Positions 1-8,912 of a stretch of DNA of 64,000 nt are shown here, one piece after another (the stretch's first letter is position 1; each line of letters opens with the position of its first letter). The notes under the pieces are model-generated. The model was not told the DNA's origin. It worked only from the letters and a program-made list of their open reading frames with translations, and made no database searches. The DNA lies in the NCBI GenBank assembly GCA_035650475.1, contig DASRHP010000009.1, forward strand, positions 764,498-828,497, written 5' to 3'. This DNA is from Candidatus Binataceae bacterium (GTDB taxonomy: Bacteria > Desulfobacterota > Binatia > Binatales > Binataceae). Both the position numbers and the translations under genes were made by a program.

Positions 1-339
1 CTCTTCTTCCCGAACCATCCTGTTCTGAAGACGAATGCCCGCGTAGCGCTGATACGCCTCCCGGTCTCCGAGGTACAGGCATTGACACCCGTAGGGGTCG
101 GCAAGCCAATAACGCAGCGCGCCATCCTTGCCGGTGTAGTGCTTGACCGATAGCGCTGGCAGGTTTTTGAGCGTCTGTATCTTCTCCGGGGTGTCGGCCG
201 GATACTCCTTGAAGCCGGCGGCCACCAGCATCGGATCGAGCTCGTGCGCGCGCTGCTGCGGAGAAGGTTGCAGCAGCGCGCAGGAGCCGATCAGCATGGC
301 CGCGGCCACGGTTGCGATAAGGAGGAATAGCCTGTACAC
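1..339 (-). CDS. putative lipoprotein, N-terminal part (runs off left edge)
   Basis: An open frame of 113 codons starts with GTG at 339 and is still open at base 1, so the C-terminus lies outside the window. The first 20 residues are a lipoprotein signal: a hydrophobic stretch followed by the lipobox I-G-S-C with the acylated Cys at residue 20. The mature part is soluble and contains Y-W-L-A-D-P-Y-G-C-Q-C-L-Y, a compact C-x-C motif inside an aromatic segment, then a Gln/Arg-rich stretch. It is probably anchored in the outer membrane. No strong Shine-Dalgarno is visible before the GTG. The family is not one I can name, so the function is unknown. Confidence 0.55.
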   Translation of the reverse strand, partial: MYRLFLLIATVAAAMLIGSCALLQPSPQQRAHELDPMLVAAGFKEYPADTPEKIQTLKNLPALSVKHYTGKDGALRYWLADPYGCQCLYLGDREAYQRYAGIRLQNRMVREEE

Positions 340-389
340 GGGCGATCGCTCTCGAGGGATCGAGGCTCCGGCAAAGCGCTTAACCTATA

Positions 390-737
390 TCACGGAACTC
401 GCGGATTGTTCACGTTCTCGAAGGGGAACTCGCGCATGTCAACCCAGACGTTATCGAGCTGCGCATTTGCGAGCCGGTAATTCTCGTGTTGCGCGGCATC
501 TACGGCGAACCTGTACTCGGCATCCGCTCCCGGATTGTCAAAGGAGGACCTACGCATCTCGTTCAGAAGCGACTTCGCGACCTTCAATCCCATCCGTACT
601 TCCGCGGGGGTCGCGAACGTTGGCGCGTGACGCATCTGCTCGCGCTCGCTCGGGATAGGCGCCGCGTAAACGTTCGCGGCCAACAGCAGCGTCAACAAGC
701 CCGCTGCCGTAGAGGTAACCTTCTTTGAAACAAGCAT
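390..737 (-). CDS. small exported protein of unknown function
   Basis: This 115-residue protein has a clear Sec signal peptide: Lys-Lys near the N-terminus, a Leu/Ala-rich core, and a likely cleavage after NVYA near residue 24. The mature part is hydrophilic and probably helical, with no Cys and no recognised domain. The ATG at 737 is chosen over an in-frame codon at 764 because GGAGG lies 8 bases before it. The gene is downstream of leuS on the same strand, 120 bases after the leuS stop, and may have its own promoter in that gap. I do not recognise the family. Confidence 0.65.
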   Translation of the reverse strand: MLVSKKVTSTAAGLLTLLLAANVYAAPIPSEREQMRHAPTFATPAEVRMGLKVAKSLLNEMRRSSFDNPGADAEYRFAVDAAQHENYRLANAQLDNVWVDMREFPFENVNNPRVP

Positions 738-857
738 GTCGTCACGAACCTCCTTGGCTGTCACATATTTGGTCGGACGAGCGCCGCCAGCACTTTGTTC
801 AACACAAATTATTGATGTGAGTGCGCCGCCGACCGGAGTCTGCGCCGTGGCGTGAGT

Positions 858-3311
858 TCAGGTGACGATGCTCACGAGTTTGTCGGGGACGTAGATGACT
901 TTCTTCGGAGGCTTGCCGCCGAGATGGCGCGCGACGGCTGCGCTCTTAAGCGCCATCCCGCGCACCTCGTCCTCGGACGTGCCCACACCAACGGTCAGAC
1001 GGTCGCGTACCTTGCCGTTGACCTGCACCACCACCGTGACCGTCTCGTCGCGCGCGAGCTCGTCGGAGAATTTTGGCCACGGTTCGAGATGGACGGAGGT
1101 CGTGTGGCCGAGCGCGCGCCACAGTTCCTCGGCGATATGCGGCGCCATCGGCGCCAACATCACGACGTACGTCTCGAAGGCGAAGCGCCCGGCCTCTTCG
1201 GGCGCGAGCTTGGCCAGGTAGTTGAGCTGATCCATCAGCGTGGCGAGCGCGGTGTTGAAGCGCAGCCGCTCGATATGGTCGGTGACGATGCGGATCGTCT
1301 TGTGCGCGCGGCGCATCGTCTCCACCTGCGGATTACCCTGGGGGCATCCGGCCTCAACGAACCGGCGCATCGTGTTCCACACCCGCGCGAGGTAGCGCGC
1401 GGTGCCGACCACGCCCTCCTCATTCCAGTTGGTCGGCTCCTCGAACGGCCCCATGAAAAGTTCCCATAGCCGGAGCGCGTCGGCGCCGTACTTCTCTACC
1501 ATCGCGTCGGGCGTGACCACGTTGCCCTTGCTCTTGGACATCTTCTGCCCGTCGGCGGCCCAGACCATTCCCTGGTTGCGCAAGACCTTAAACGGTTCGT
1601 TGAAGTTTATCAGCCCCGCGTCATACATCACCTTGGTCCACATCCGCGCGTACAGCAGATGCATCACTGCGTGCTCGGCGCCGCCGACGTAGAGGTCCAC
1701 CGGCAGCCAGTAGTCGGCCATCGCGCGCTCGAACGGCGCGCGGTCGTAATGCGGCGAGACGAAACGCAGGTAGTACCACGACGAGCAGGCGAAGCCGTCG
1801 AGGGTGTCGGTCTCGCGCTCGGCCGGCCCGCCGCACTTTGGACAAGTCGTGTTTACGAATTCGGGCACGTTGGCCAGCGGCGAGCGGCCGGTGCCGGAGG
1901 GCTGGTAGTTCTTCATATCTGGCAGAACCACCGGCAGCTGTTCTTCGGGGACCGGCACGACTCCGTCGCGGGCGCAATAAACGATCGGGATCGGGCATCC
2001 CCAGTAGCGCTGGCGCGAGATCAGCCAGTCGCGCATCCGGTAGCTGACCGTCGGGCGACCGATCCCGTGTTCCTCGGCGTACTTGCACACGGCGCGGATC
2101 GCGTCGGCCGTCTTCATCCCGTTGAGGTCGAGCTCGGCGTTGGCCGAGTTGATGTTGACCCCATGTTCGCTGAAAGCGCGATCGGCGGGCGCGGCACTGC
2201 CGTCGGCGGGCGCGGTGACCACCGGAATTTCGAGCCCGTACTTCTTGGCGAATTCAAAGTCGCGCTGGTCCTCGCCGGGCGCCGCCATGATCGCGCCCGT
2301 CCCGTACCCCATCAGGACGTAATCGGCGATCCAGATCGGGATCTCCTTGCCGCTGAACAGGTTGCGTGCGTACGCCCCGGTGAAGACGCCGGTCTTCTCT
2401 TTGACCGTCGAGAGCCGCTCGATCTCGCTCTGGCGGCGCGCCTGCGCGACGTACTCCTCCACCGTCGCGCGCTGCGCAGGCGTGGTGATCTCGGCGACCA
2501 GCGGATGCTCGGGCGCGAGCACCATGAACGATACGCCGAAGACCGTGTCGGGGCGGGTGGTGAAGAAGCGCACCTCCTTGCCCGGATGGCCTGCGACGGG
2601 AAAGGCGAGTTCGGCGCCCTCCGAGCGCCCCACCCAGTTGCGCTGCATCAGCTTGATCGGCTCGGGCCAGTCGATCTGGTCGAGGTCGGCGAGCAGGCGA
2701 TCGGCGTAGGCGGTGATTTTGAAGAACCACTGTTCGAGGTCTTTCTTGGTGACCGGGGTGTCGGTATGCCGCCAGCAGCATCCGTTGACCACCTGCTCGT
2801 TGGCCAGGATGGTGCGGCATTTCTCGCACCACCATTGCGAGCCGGTGGCGCGGTAGGCCAGCCCGCGCTTGTAGAACAGCAGAAAAAACCATTGGGTCCA
2901 GCGGTAGTACTCGGGAGTGGAAGAGTTAATCTCCCGCTTCCAGTCGTAGGCGCATCCGACTAACTTCAACTGACGCTTGAAGTTCGCCGCGTAGCGCGGA
3001 ACCGTCTGTTTGGGATGGAGCCCCTTGAGCAAGGCGTCATTCTCGGCCGGCAGCCCGAAGGCGTCCCATCCCATCGCATGCAGGACGTTATAACCCGCCA
3101 TCCGTTTGTAGCGCCCGATCAGATCACACGGGACATAGTTGTGCAGATGGCCGACTGACAGTCCGTCGCCCGACGGATAGGGGAACATCTCGAGCACGTA
3201 GAACTTGGGCCGGCTGCGGTCCTCGCGCGTGTCGTAGAGGTCGGCGCGGTCCCATTCGGCCTGCCAGTAGGGCTCGATCTTCTTCGGGTCGTAGCGTTCG
3301 TCCATCGCCAT
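858..3311 (-). CDS. leuS: leucyl-tRNA synthetase
   Basis: Class I aminoacyl-tRNA synthetase that charges tRNA-Leu in the cytoplasm; about 817 residues, within the normal bacterial range. The HIGH-region motif is FPYPSGDGLSVGHLHNY near residue 45. The CP1 editing domain carries GTGAIMAAPGEDQRDFEFA, which keeps the Asp that gates leucine. Cys pairs (CEKC, CPKC) suggest zinc-binding inserts, and KMSKSKGNVV is the second catalytic motif. The C-terminal anticodon and tail region includes VNGKVRDRL. The open frame extends upstream to 3737, but homology begins at MAMDERYDPKKIEPYWQ, so the ATG at 3311 (GGAG 11 bases upstream) is used; the ATG at 3305 is an alternative. Confidence 0.97.
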   Translation of the reverse strand: MAMDERYDPKKIEPYWQAEWDRADLYDTREDRSRPKFYVLEMFPYPSGDGLSVGHLHNYVPCDLIGRYKRMAGYNVLHAMGWDAFGLPAENDALLKGLHPKQTVPRYAANFKRQLKLVGCAYDWKREINSSTPEYYRWTQWFFLLFYKRGLAYRATGSQWWCEKCRTILANEQVVNGCCWRHTDTPVTKKDLEQWFFKITAYADRLLADLDQIDWPEPIKLMQRNWVGRSEGAELAFPVAGHPGKEVRFFTTRPDTVFGVSFMVLAPEHPLVAEITTPAQRATVEEYVAQARRQSEIERLSTVKEKTGVFTGAYARNLFSGKEIPIWIADYVLMGYGTGAIMAAPGEDQRDFEFAKKYGLEIPVVTAPADGSAAPADRAFSEHGVNINSANAELDLNGMKTADAIRAVCKYAEEHGIGRPTVSYRMRDWLISRQRYWGCPIPIVYCARDGVVPVPEEQLPVVLPDMKNYQPSGTGRSPLANVPEFVNTTCPKCGGPAERETDTLDGFACSSWYYLRFVSPHYDRAPFERAMADYWLPVDLYVGGAEHAVMHLLYARMWTKVMYDAGLINFNEPFKVLRNQGMVWAADGQKMSKSKGNVVTPDAMVEKYGADALRLWELFMGPFEEPTNWNEEGVVGTARYLARVWNTMRRFVEAGCPQGNPQVETMRRAHKTIRIVTDHIERLRFNTALATLMDQLNYLAKLAPEEAGRFAFETYVVMLAPMAPHIAEELWRALGHTTSVHLEPWPKFSDELARDETVTVVVQVNGKVRDRLTVGVGTSEDEVRGMALKSAAVARHLGGKPPKKVIYVPDKLVSIVT

Positions 3312-3458
3312 CGGCAATTCCACTCCGGTGGGGCTAACTCTAGCGCGCAACCCGCGGCTTTTCACCAATCCGGATTGCGCCTTGGCGCCGACTCTTGTCA
3401 GAGGGGCGCGCCGGCGCGACAATGGCGTTACGGTCGACAGCGGAGGGGCGCGCCGGAG

Positions 3459-3845
3459 ATGCAATCGCGCAAGGTGAATCAGGAAAGCCGCGGCAAGTGG
3501 CTCTCGCCGTGGAACTTCGTGGTGTTCGCGCTCGGCGCGGCGGTTGGCGCGACCCTCAGCCCCTTCTACGGACCCGCCTACGCGGTCTCGGGCATCATCG
3601 TTACCTGCTGGCTCGCCGCCCTGCTGCTCGTCGCCTTCGATCGCAGGATCGTCGTGCCGCATGCCGGCTCGCTGAGACGGCGCGGCGGGCGCGCAATTTC
3701 GGGACTCGGTGGCAACGCGATAAGCGCGGCGGCGCATGAGCGGCGCTCCGCCGGTCGGGGCGCACCCTCAACCATCGAAGCGCGCCGCGCTCGTCTGCGG
3801 CCGATCATCGGCGGTAAGAGCGAACCCCCCTCGCGTGCATCGTAG
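3459..3845 (+). CDS. small membrane protein, hypothetical
   Basis: A 128-residue frame divergent from leuS. Residues about 15-35 and 40-62 form two hydrophobic segments (WNFVVFALGAAVGATLSPFY and SGIIVTCWLAALLLVAF), which predicts a small two-helix inner-membrane protein with a basic, low-complexity C-terminal tail. The ATG at 3459 is preceded by GGAGGGG 10 bases upstream. Compositional bias also produces long overlapping frames here on both strands, so only the hydrophobic N-terminal half is convincing. Function unknown. Confidence 0.45.
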   Translation: MQSRKVNQESRGKWLSPWNFVVFALGAAVGATLSPFYGPAYAVSGIIVTCWLAALLLVAFDRRIVVPHAGSLRRRGGRAISGLGGNAISAAAHERRSAGRGAPSTIEARRARLRPIIGGKSEPPSRAS

Positions 3846-3937
3846 CGCCGGTTCTTTCTTTTCGCTCCACGCGAGCCTGCTGCGTGTCGCGGCGATCCTG
3901 CTTGCGGACAAGGCAAGAAGCGGTCGTCGGCCTCCCG

Positions 3938-5062
3938 CTATGGAAGCGGCGTCGGGGCGGTGGCGGAAAGCGGGATACTGCCCGGCGAGGTGGCGGCGCG
4001 CTGCGGACCGACGCGTGTGGCCAACCAAATAGCGTAGAAGGGATTCACCCGGTCGGACTCGGCGAGTGCGATTATCGCCCTTACCGTCGCATTTAAGTCG
4101 CCGCGGTAGATCCGGTCCAGGGCGGCGAAGTTGTCGAGGTCGTGAAAATAGATCAGATAATTGATCAGCACCGCGTTGTTGATCGCCACCTTGTCGAGAT
4201 CGAAGCGCTCGAGCCCCGACAGTTGCGGCTTGAGCCGCGCGTAGTCGGCGTTGATTTCCGCAAAAATCGGCGCCCGGCGCTTGAGGATCTCCGCCTGCGG
4301 CAGCCCGCCCTCGTACAGCTTGCGCAGCCGCTCTGATTCGCGTGCAAGGAACCGGGCGAACTTCAGGTCGCTTTCGAGCACGCCGCGCGCCGCCTCGGCG
4401 TCGGCCGAATTCGCCCCCTCGGTCGCCTCGAAGAACTTCACCGCGCCCGCGCTGCCGACGTAGGTCGCCGCCGACTCGTCGAACCTCACGTCGCCGGCGA
4501 GGAAGTAGGTGCGATGGAACAACTCGTGGATTATCACGCCCGCGAGCTCGACCCGGTCCAGGCGCAGTAGGTTGGAGAGCAGCGGATCGTTGAAGAAGCC
4601 GAGGCTGGAGAAGGCGACCGCCGGACGCACCAGCGTATCGTACCCGCGCGCCTCCATTGCCGAGGCCTCGGCCTCGGCGTCGGCCTTGTCGAAGTAGCCG
4701 CGGTAGGGCACCTCGCCGACGATCGGGAACCACCAGGTGTAGGGTTGGAGCGAGTCGCGCGGCGCCGCCATCACGACCCATACGATTGCCCCCTTATCGA
4801 CCTCCGAGATCGTTGCGTAAGCGCCGCCGACGTTGAGCCCCAGCCGCTGGCGCGCGAATTCGCGCACCGCCACCACCGTCTTGAGCCGCTCGCGCACGTC
4901 GGAGGAGAGATCGGCGCGGCTGAGCACGGCGTCGATGGGCTGGCGCCGCCACAGGATACGCACCTCCTCCCATGCCGCCCGCGCGACGTAGCCCGCGCCG
5001 CCGCATCCGCTCAGCCCCGCGGCGCCCACCGTCAGCATCGCGGCCAATGCGATCGCACGCAT
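3938..5062 (-). CDS. predicted aminopeptidase lipoprotein (COG4324/PF10023-like)
   Basis: A 374-residue protein resembling the putative aminopeptidase family PF10023. The start at 5062 gives a lipoprotein signal ending in L-S-G-C (Cys 20), so it should be a periplasm-facing lipoprotein; the open frame continues upstream but that part is Pro/Arg-rich and not signal-like. A gluzincin-type zinc motif HELFH lies at residues 179-183, and FDESAATYVG about 17 residues further on would supply the third ligand. The family pattern FSSLGFFNDPLLSNLL precedes it. It is followed on the same strand, 115 bases upstream, by the ABC exporter pair, so cotranscription is possible. Substrate unknown. Confidence 0.8.
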   Translation of the reverse strand: MRAIALAAMLTVGAAGLSGCGGAGYVARAAWEEVRILWRRQPIDAVLSRADLSSDVRERLKTVVAVREFARQRLGLNVGGAYATISEVDKGAIVWVVMAAPRDSLQPYTWWFPIVGEVPYRGYFDKADAEAEASAMEARGYDTLVRPAVAFSSLGFFNDPLLSNLLRLDRVELAGVIIHELFHRTYFLAGDVRFDESAATYVGSAGAVKFFEATEGANSADAEAARGVLESDLKFARFLARESERLRKLYEGGLPQAEILKRRAPIFAEINADYARLKPQLSGLERFDLDKVAINNAVLINYLIYFHDLDNFAALDRIYRGDLNATVRAIIALAESDRVNPFYAIWLATRVGPQRAATSPGSIPLSATAPTPLP

Positions 5063-5177
5063 GAGGTTCGGGGCGCGCCCTCGTGCCGAACCAGCGCGCG
5101 GCGGCGAAACCTCTGCCGGCGGCGATCGACGAGGAGGGGGGGCGGGGCGCATCGGAGGGCGGGTCGGCGCCGGCGGC

Positions 5178-7013
5178 TCAGTCCACGGCCTCGCCGGCGC
5201 TCTCGGCCGCCGCGTACTGCAACTCGAAGAGGCGATGGTACAGGCCGCGGCGCGCGAGCAGTTCCTCGTGCGTGCCGCTCTCGCGCAGCACGCCCTGGCT
5301 CAGGACCAGGATGCGGTCGGTGCGCTCGATGGTGGACAGGCGGTGCGCGATGATCAGGGCCGTGCGCTCCTTCAGCAACTCGTCGAGTGCGAGCTGGATC
5401 AGGGCTTCGGTGCCGCTGTCCACGCTGGAGGTCGCCTCGTCCATCACCAGCACCCGCGGGTCGTAGACGAGCGCGCGTGCGAACGAGAGCAGTTGGCGCT
5501 GGCCGGCGGAGAGGTTGGCGCCGCGCTCGCGGATCTCCTCGCGCAGCCCGCCCGGCAGGCGCTCGACGAACTCCAGCGCCTGCGCGCGGCGCAGCGCCTG
5601 GCGCACGCGCGTCTCGTCGAGGTCGGTGCGCGCGAGGCGAACGTTGTCGAACACGTCGCCGGCGAACAGGAAGACGTCCTGCTGGACCAGCCCGATCGCG
5701 CGGCGCAGCGCAGTGAGGTCCCACTCGCGCACGTCCACACCGTCCACCAAAATGCGCCCGGCGGTCACGTCGTAAAGTCGCGTGAGCAGCTTGATAATCG
5801 TCGTCTTGCCCGAGCCGGTGGCGCCGACGATCGCGACCTTGCGCCCGGGCTCGACGACAAAGCTCAGGTTGCGCAGCACCGGCTCGCCCGGCCGGTAGGC
5901 GAACTCGACGTGGTCGAAGACGATCTCGCCGCGAACCGAGCTGGGGCGACGCGCCGCGGGCGGGCTTGAAATCGCGGCCGGCGTCGCCATCAGCGCCTCG
6001 ATCCGCTCGGCGGCGGCGAGCGCCGATTGCAGGGTGGTGTACTTGCTCGAGATGTCGCGCAGGGGAAGGAAGAATTTCTGCGCGTAATCGATGAAGGCGA
6101 CCAGGGTGCCGATCGTTACCAGCCGGCGCACGACGTCGCCGCCGCCCGCCCACAGGATGATCGCGATGGTCACCGAACTCAGCGCCTCGACCGCCGAGAA
6201 CACGCCGGCCTCGTAAATGTTGGCGCGCATCTGGGCGTCGCGGCTGCGCAGGTTGAGCGCGTCGAACTCGGCGCGGCTCACCCGCTCGCGGGTGAAGAGC
6301 TGGATCACCGCCATTCCCGCCAGCGCCTCGGCCAGATAGGCGTTGAGCGCGGCCAGCCGCTCGCGGATCTCGCGATAGACCACGCGCGCGCGGGTGCTGA
6401 AGAAGTTCAGGATCAGCAGCAGCGGCGGCACTGCGCACATCGTCCACAGCGCAAGCTTCGCGTTGAAGGCGAACATGATCGCGACGATCCCCGACATCGT
6501 GAGCACGTCGATGAACATCGTCAGCGAGCCCGCGCTGAACATCTCGTTGATCGCGTCGATGTCGGTGGTCATCCGGCTGACCATCCGCCCGGTCGGCGTG
6601 CGGTCGAAAAACGCCATCGGCAGCCGCTCGACGTGCTTGAACAACGCCATCCGCAGGTCGGAGAGGCTGTACTGCGCCACCATCATCGTCAGATAGAACT
6701 GCCCGTAGAAGCTGGAGAACTCGCCCGCCACCAGCAACAGGTAGATGCAACCCATCGCGAGCAGCCCGTGCACGCCGAAAGCGTGGAGCACCGGGCGCAG
6801 CCATCCGGGCGGCGCGCCCGTCCGCCGGGTCAGGAACAGATCGATCGTGAGCTTCCAGATGTAAGGCTGAGCGAGCGCGAACAGCGAGTTGAGCGGCATC
6901 AGGACGAGGGAGAGCAAGAACAGGCCGCGGTAGGGGCGCACGAAGCTCCACACCCAGCGCAGCAGGCGCAGGTCGTAAACCCGGCTCAGTTGTTCTTCCG
7001 CCGCAACTTCCAT
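5178..7013 (-). CDS. ABC exporter half-transporter, catalytically complete subunit
   Basis: Type I (type IV fold) ABC exporter of 611 residues: a six-helix transmembrane domain (about 20-330) followed by a nucleotide-binding domain. Walker A is GATGSGKT (397-404), the signature is LSAGQ (501-505), Walker B is VLVMDE with catalytic Glu 526, and the switch His is in IIAHRLST near 557. It begins 5 bases after the stop of the other half-transporter and must be its partner, forming a heterodimer in the inner membrane of the MdlAB/LmrCD/TM287-288 kind. The substrate (lipid or drug) cannot be read from the sequence. The start lacks a strong ribosome site, which suggests translational coupling. Confidence 0.92.
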   Translation of the reverse strand: MEVAAEEQLSRVYDLRLLRWVWSFVRPYRGLFLLSLVLMPLNSLFALAQPYIWKLTIDLFLTRRTGAPPGWLRPVLHAFGVHGLLAMGCIYLLLVAGEFSSFYGQFYLTMMVAQYSLSDLRMALFKHVERLPMAFFDRTPTGRMVSRMTTDIDAINEMFSAGSLTMFIDVLTMSGIVAIMFAFNAKLALWTMCAVPPLLLILNFFSTRARVVYREIRERLAALNAYLAEALAGMAVIQLFTRERVSRAEFDALNLRSRDAQMRANIYEAGVFSAVEALSSVTIAIILWAGGGDVVRRLVTIGTLVAFIDYAQKFFLPLRDISSKYTTLQSALAAAERIEALMATPAAISSPPAARRPSSVRGEIVFDHVEFAYRPGEPVLRNLSFVVEPGRKVAIVGATGSGKTTIIKLLTRLYDVTAGRILVDGVDVREWDLTALRRAIGLVQQDVFLFAGDVFDNVRLARTDLDETRVRQALRRAQALEFVERLPGGLREEIRERGANLSAGQRQLLSFARALVYDPRVLVMDEATSSVDSGTEALIQLALDELLKERTALIIAHRLSTIERTDRILVLSQGVLRESGTHEELLARRGLYHRLFELQYAAAESAGEAVD

Positions 7014-7018
7014 CGCGC

Positions 7019-8851
7019 TCAGTAGCGGGCGAGCTCCTCCTCCAGCAGCTGGCGGCGGAACAACTCGGCGTAGATTCCGCGGCGCGCCATCAGCTCCTCG
7101 TGCGTGCCCTGCTCGGCGATCGCGCCCTCGTCGAGCACGATGATGTGGTCGGCGTCGCGCACGGTCGATGCGCGATGGCTCACCACCACGATGGTGCGCC
7201 CGCCCACGCTCTCGACCAGGCTGTGAAGCACCGCGCGCTCGGTCTCGGTATCGACGCTGGAGAGCGCGTCGTCGAGCACGACCACGGCGGGATCGTACAC
7301 GAGCAGCCGCGCGATGGTGACGCGCTGCTTCTGCCCGCCCGAGAGCGACATCCCGCGCTCGCCGACAACGGTCTCCAGCCCGTGCGGCAGCGCCGCGATC
7401 TCGACCTCCAGCCCTGCGATGCGCGCGGCGCGCGCGATATCCGCCGCCGCCGCGTCCGTGCGGCCGAATGCGATATTGCGCGCGAGCGTGTCCGAGAACA
7501 GCGTCGGCTCCTGCGGCACCACGCCGACCGCGCGGCGCAGCGCGCCGAGCGGAAGTTCGCGAATGTCGCGGCCGTCGAGCAGGACGCGGCCCGCGGTCGG
7601 CTCCATCAGCCGCGCCATCAGCTTGACCATCGTCGATTTCCCGCAGCCCGTGCGGCCGACGATCGCAAGCTTCTCACCCGGCGCGACCTTCACCGAGATG
7701 TCGCGCAGCGCATAGTATGCTCGGGCAGGGTCGGGTGCCGCGGCACCCCCGTCGTGCACACCGTCGCGCGGCGCCGGCGCGCGGCCGCCGTCGCCGTCGC
7801 CGTCGCCGTCGAGAGCGCGCCGCTCGCGCGCGAAGTAGCTGAACCACACGCGGTCCCATTCGATCGCGCCCGCCACGCTCAGGCGCGCCTCGCCGTCGCC
7901 GAGCGAGGCCGGCGCGCGGGCGAGAAAGATGTCGTCGAGGCGCTTCATCGCGGCGCGCCCGCGCTGGTAAATCGAGATCATCCAGCCCAGCGCGGTGGTC
8001 GGCCACATCAGCTGCGCCAGGTAGCCCATGAAGGCGACTAACGCGCCGATCGACATCGCGCCGCGTGTGACCAGGTAGCTCCCGTACACCAGCACCACCA
8101 TCAACGCCGTCGCGTAGGCGCCGCGGATGAGCGGGATGAGCGCGCCGCGCAGCCGCGCGAGCGCAAGCCCGTGCTCATTGTAGCGCTCGTTGAGCGCGCG
8201 GAACTGCATCGCCTCGCGCTCGTGCAGCGTGTAGGCCTTGACGACGTGGATGCCGGCCAGGCTCTCCTGCACCTTGGCGCCGATCGCGCCCAGCTCCTCC
8301 TGCACGCGCAGGCTGCGCTCCATCAGGCTGTGGGTGAGCCGCCGGATGCCGACGAAGAGGATCGCGAACGGCGCCAGCGAGGCAAGCGTCAGCCGCCACT
8401 GCGAGTTGACCATGAAGCTCAGCGCGTAGACGTAGGTCAGCGGCGTGTTGGCCAGCGTAAGCGCCCCCATCCCGACCATCATCCGCACCGCGCCGAGGTC
8501 GTTGATCATGCGCGACATCAGGTCGCCCGTCTTCAGCCGTTCGTAGAACGAGGGGTCGAGCAGGGTGAGGCGATCGAAGAGGTCGTTGCGCAGGTTGTAC
8601 TCGATGTCGCGCCCGCAGTTGAAGAACACGAAGCGCGAGAACCATCGCGCCACGCCCATCACCAGCGCGGCGGCGCAGATCGCGCCCGCCAGCCACGCCA
8701 CACGGTCCAGCCGGACAGCGTCGATCGCGTTGATCGCCCGTCCACTCAGGTACGGGATGACCATCTGGAGCGTTACCGTGGCGAGCGTGCACAAGCTGGC
8801 GAACGCGTAGCGCGCCCGGTAGCGGCGGACGTAGCCGAGCAGCCGTTTCAT
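7019..8851 (-). CDS. ABC exporter half-transporter, subunit with degenerate ATPase site
   Basis: A 610-residue ABC exporter subunit with an N-terminal six-helix domain and a C-terminal ATPase domain: Walker A GRTGCGKST, signature LSGGQ and switch motif VVSHRAST. The Walker B is VVVLDDALSSVD, so the catalytic Glu is replaced by Asp, the hallmark of the non-hydrolysing site in heterodimeric exporters (known for TM287, BmrC and LmrC). A glycine/aspartate-rich insertion (DGDGDGDGG followed by Ala/Pro-rich sequence) sits between the transmembrane and ATPase domains. It is the first gene of the exporter pair, with only 5 bases to the next start. Confidence 0.92.
   Translation of the reverse strand: MKRLLGYVRRYRARYAFASLCTLATVTLQMVIPYLSGRAINAIDAVRLDRVAWLAGAICAAALVMGVARWFSRFVFFNCGRDIEYNLRNDLFDRLTLLDPSFYERLKTGDLMSRMINDLGAVRMMVGMGALTLANTPLTYVYALSFMVNSQWRLTLASLAPFAILFVGIRRLTHSLMERSLRVQEELGAIGAKVQESLAGIHVVKAYTLHEREAMQFRALNERYNEHGLALARLRGALIPLIRGAYATALMVVLVYGSYLVTRGAMSIGALVAFMGYLAQLMWPTTALGWMISIYQRGRAAMKRLDDIFLARAPASLGDGEARLSVAGAIEWDRVWFSYFARERRALDGDGDGDGGRAPAPRDGVHDGGAAAPDPARAYYALRDISVKVAPGEKLAIVGRTGCGKSTMVKLMARLMEPTAGRVLLDGRDIRELPLGALRRAVGVVPQEPTLFSDTLARNIAFGRTDAAAADIARAARIAGLEVEIAALPHGLETVVGERGMSLSGGQKQRVTIARLLVYDPAVVVLDDALSSVDTETERAVLHSLVESVGGRTIVVVSHRASTVRDADHIIVLDEGAIAEQGTHEELMARRGIYAELFRRQLLEEELARY
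7788..7811. repeat. six-base tandem repeat, four units
   Basis: CCGTCG is repeated exactly four times inside the exporter gene. On the coding strand it encodes the Asp-Gly run of the linker between the transmembrane and ATPase domains. The unit is in frame, so slippage would lengthen or shorten the linker by two residues without a frameshift. Confidence 0.9.
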
Positions 8852-8912
8852 CTCGCCCGCCTAACTTATCAAGCCCGCGCGCGGGCGCCAAAGCGCCGCC
8901 CGCCGCCGCCCT

